The notes below the pieces were generated by a model. It had not been told where the DNA came from. It saw only the letters and a list, made by a program, of their open reading frames with translations, and did not search any database. Positions 62,876 through 64,000 of a stretch of 64,000 bases of DNA are shown here, one piece after another (the first letter of the stretch is position 1; each line of letters opens with the position of its first letter). The position numbers and the translations under genes are program-made. This DNA comes from Corynebacterium simulans (lineage in GTDB: Bacteria; Actinomycetota; Actinomycetes; Mycobacteriales; Mycobacteriaceae), in the NCBI RefSeq assembly GCF_001586215.1, contig NZ_CP014634.1:1488001-1552000 (forward strand), read 5' to 3'.

Positions 62876-64000
62876 TTAGGTGGTGGGGTCGTCGGGGTCT
62901 TCGGCAACAAAATCCTTGATGTGCCGTTTTACCCAGTACTCGACCCCGGCTCGAACGTGGGCAATCCGTGCGGGCTCTTGACCAAAATGTGGTTGTGTGA
63001 CTGAATCAAAAGCGGCCATGGAAGCGGTGTGTAGCCCGGTACGCAGCTCCGGGGAAGCGATGAACTCGCTCTTGGCTGAACGGCACTCTTTGAGCAGCAA
63101 AGAGAAATTGTGGGACATATTGCGCCAAAAGGCTTCGCTTACATCTCCGCGGCTGGATTCCAAAAAATCCAAAACTAGCGGTACTTTGCCGCCTGCACGC
63201 TCGTTAGCGTTTTCTCGGCGGAATGGGCGGATTACGGTGCTATGAAGCTTGTCGATGCAGTTTGCACCAAGCCTGATATCAGCTTGCACACCAGGATTGG
63301 TGTCGTGGGCCCACTCCTCATCACGAGGGAAGAATATGTCGGAAGCGCGAATATTGGGGCTAGAAGCGGTACCCTCCATGCGGTGCCGGATGAACACTAG
63401 GCGTGCTTCAGCTGTTGGAGGAAGTATGTGGGATGAGCTGGCCTTTTCAAACTCCGCGGTTTTATTTTGTGCAGCCCAGTTGATGGCCAAAGCAGTAGCA
63501 TCTTTACCCAGATCTAGACGCTGAAGTTTTAGCTCTTTGCCATTATTGATGTACAGGTAGAACGGGTCTTTTTGATTGCGCAGCGTCCACCAATCTTTTT
63601 GCTGATCTTTGCTGCCCATCTCGGTAAGGAACCATTCAGGCGGTACACCGCCGGTGCGGACACCAACAAGCTCTGATGCTTCCCAGGCTGTAGCAGGGGA
63701 ATTAGAAGTCCACGTGGCCGACCATAGCGGGTGAACTATCCCGTCGTGGCGCGAGTACGCGCAGGTGCGGTCAGCCCATGCGGGAAGGCCTGTGCCCTTG
63801 ACCCATGACTGTGGAATTGCCATGAGCAAGGTTTCTAGTAATGATTGCCCATGCCACAGCACTTCTGTTGCCGAATTCTCAGTACCAACAAAACGCATCG
63901 CCGGGGAACCAGAAACGCATTTGTCACCGCAGTACGCATTGTTGCCTGCTACGGATAGGTGATGATAAGTCACGAGCCACATCACTGCATCTTCTAGAGA
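62876..64000 (-). CDS. cse1: Cascade large subunit Cse1 (CasA), N-terminus outside the window
   Basis: The frame is open to the window edge, so at least 374 residues are visible and the N-terminal part is missing. SLEDAVMWLVTYHHLSVAGN near the edge, LLETLLMAIPQSWVKGTGLP, and WTSNSPATAWEASELVGVRTGGVP (in part) fit Cse1; the C-terminal four-helix bundle follows. Cse1 recognises the PAM and recruits Cas3. The apparent start at 63985 (GTG) is only internal. Confidence 0.92.
   Translation of the reverse strand, partial: SLEDAVMWLVTYHHLSVAGNNAYCGDKCVSGSPAMRFVGTENSATEVLWHGQSLLETLLMAIPQSWVKGTGLPAWADRTCAYSRHDGIVHPLWSATWTSNSPATAWEASELVGVRTGGVPPEWFLTEMGSKDQQKDWWTLRNQKDPFYLYINNGKELKLQRLDLGKDATALAINWAAQNKTAEFEKASSSHILPPTAEARLVFIRHRMEGTASSPNIRASDIFFPRDEEWAHDTNPGVQADIRLGANCIDKLHSTVIRPFRRENANERAGGKVPLVLDFLESSRGDVSEAFWRNMSHNFSLLLKECRSAKSEFIASPELRTGLHTASMAAFDSVTQPHFGQEPARIAHVRAGVEYWVKRHIKDFVAEDPDDPTT

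Noticed and set aside
1..64000. tRNA or rRNA genes, or phage structural genes
   Set aside because: None recognised on either strand; the serine recombinase stands without other phage genes.

Overview
The window looks like a Corynebacterium chromosome. The evidence is a trpL-trpE-G-D-CF-B-A operon in the C. glutamicum order with an attenuator, a CmtR-type ArsR regulator, corynebacterial-style small genes, a DtxR-box-like site, and seven parS-like 16-mers (consensus TGTTTCACGTGAAACA) between 1.9 and 23.3 kb. A dense parS cluster normally lies close to oriC, so the left third is probably origin-proximal. No rRNA or tRNA gene was recognised.

Layout. (1) 1-4.5 kb: end of an AzlD-like gene, an SBF-type transporter, a broken old-yellow-enzyme gene, a Rieske lipoprotein, an SdpI-family membrane protein and a dicarboxylate/amino-acid symporter. 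(2) 4.5-11.4 kb: tryptophan operon on the minus strand with a WWW leader peptide and attenuator. (3) 12.2-26.7 kb: aromatic catabolism island. An FAD monooxygenase, an MHS transporter, an FAH-RraA fusion, a GntR regulator, HpaE, HpaD, HpaH, HpaI and succinate-semialdehyde dehydrogenase together describe homoprotocatechuate meta-cleavage to pyruvate and succinate. An AraC regulator with a divergent aldehyde dehydrogenase may feed it. (4) 26.8-33.0 kb: a zeta-toxin module, a broken large serine recombinase, and a lactococcin-972-type bacteriocin operon whose structural gene carries a frameshift. (5) 33.0-38.6 kb: gene debris (mug tail, IS3 tail, decayed higB, decayed fic) around a CmtR/P1B-ATPase metal-resistance operon, orphan higA, arfB and a glycolipid-binding-type protein. 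(6) 38.7-47.6 kb: AlbA_2-type regulator with an upstream repeat array, MOSC protein, a large unknown protein, then AT-richer accessory DNA with a secreted protein/membrane protein pair and fragments of plasmid, resolvase, HAD and Fic genes. (7) 47.6-64 kb: type I-E CRISPR-Cas. A 31-repeat array is split at its distal end by an IS3-family element. It is separated from cas2 by about 5 kb bounded by two more copies of the same IS. The cas genes follow on the minus strand: cse1 (cut by the window edge), cse2, cas7, cas5, cas6e, cas3, cas1, cas2.

The most unusual feature is a crRNA-like mini-unit at about 60.35-60.46 kb, in the gap between cas6e and cas5. Two degenerate CRISPR repeats flank a 20-nt pseudo-spacer on the strand opposite to the cas operon, and an intrinsic-terminator-like hairpin follows. 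It resembles the crRNA-like regulators/antitoxins (CreR/CreA) described for other cas loci. Its target cannot be tested here because the cas promoter lies beyond the window edge.
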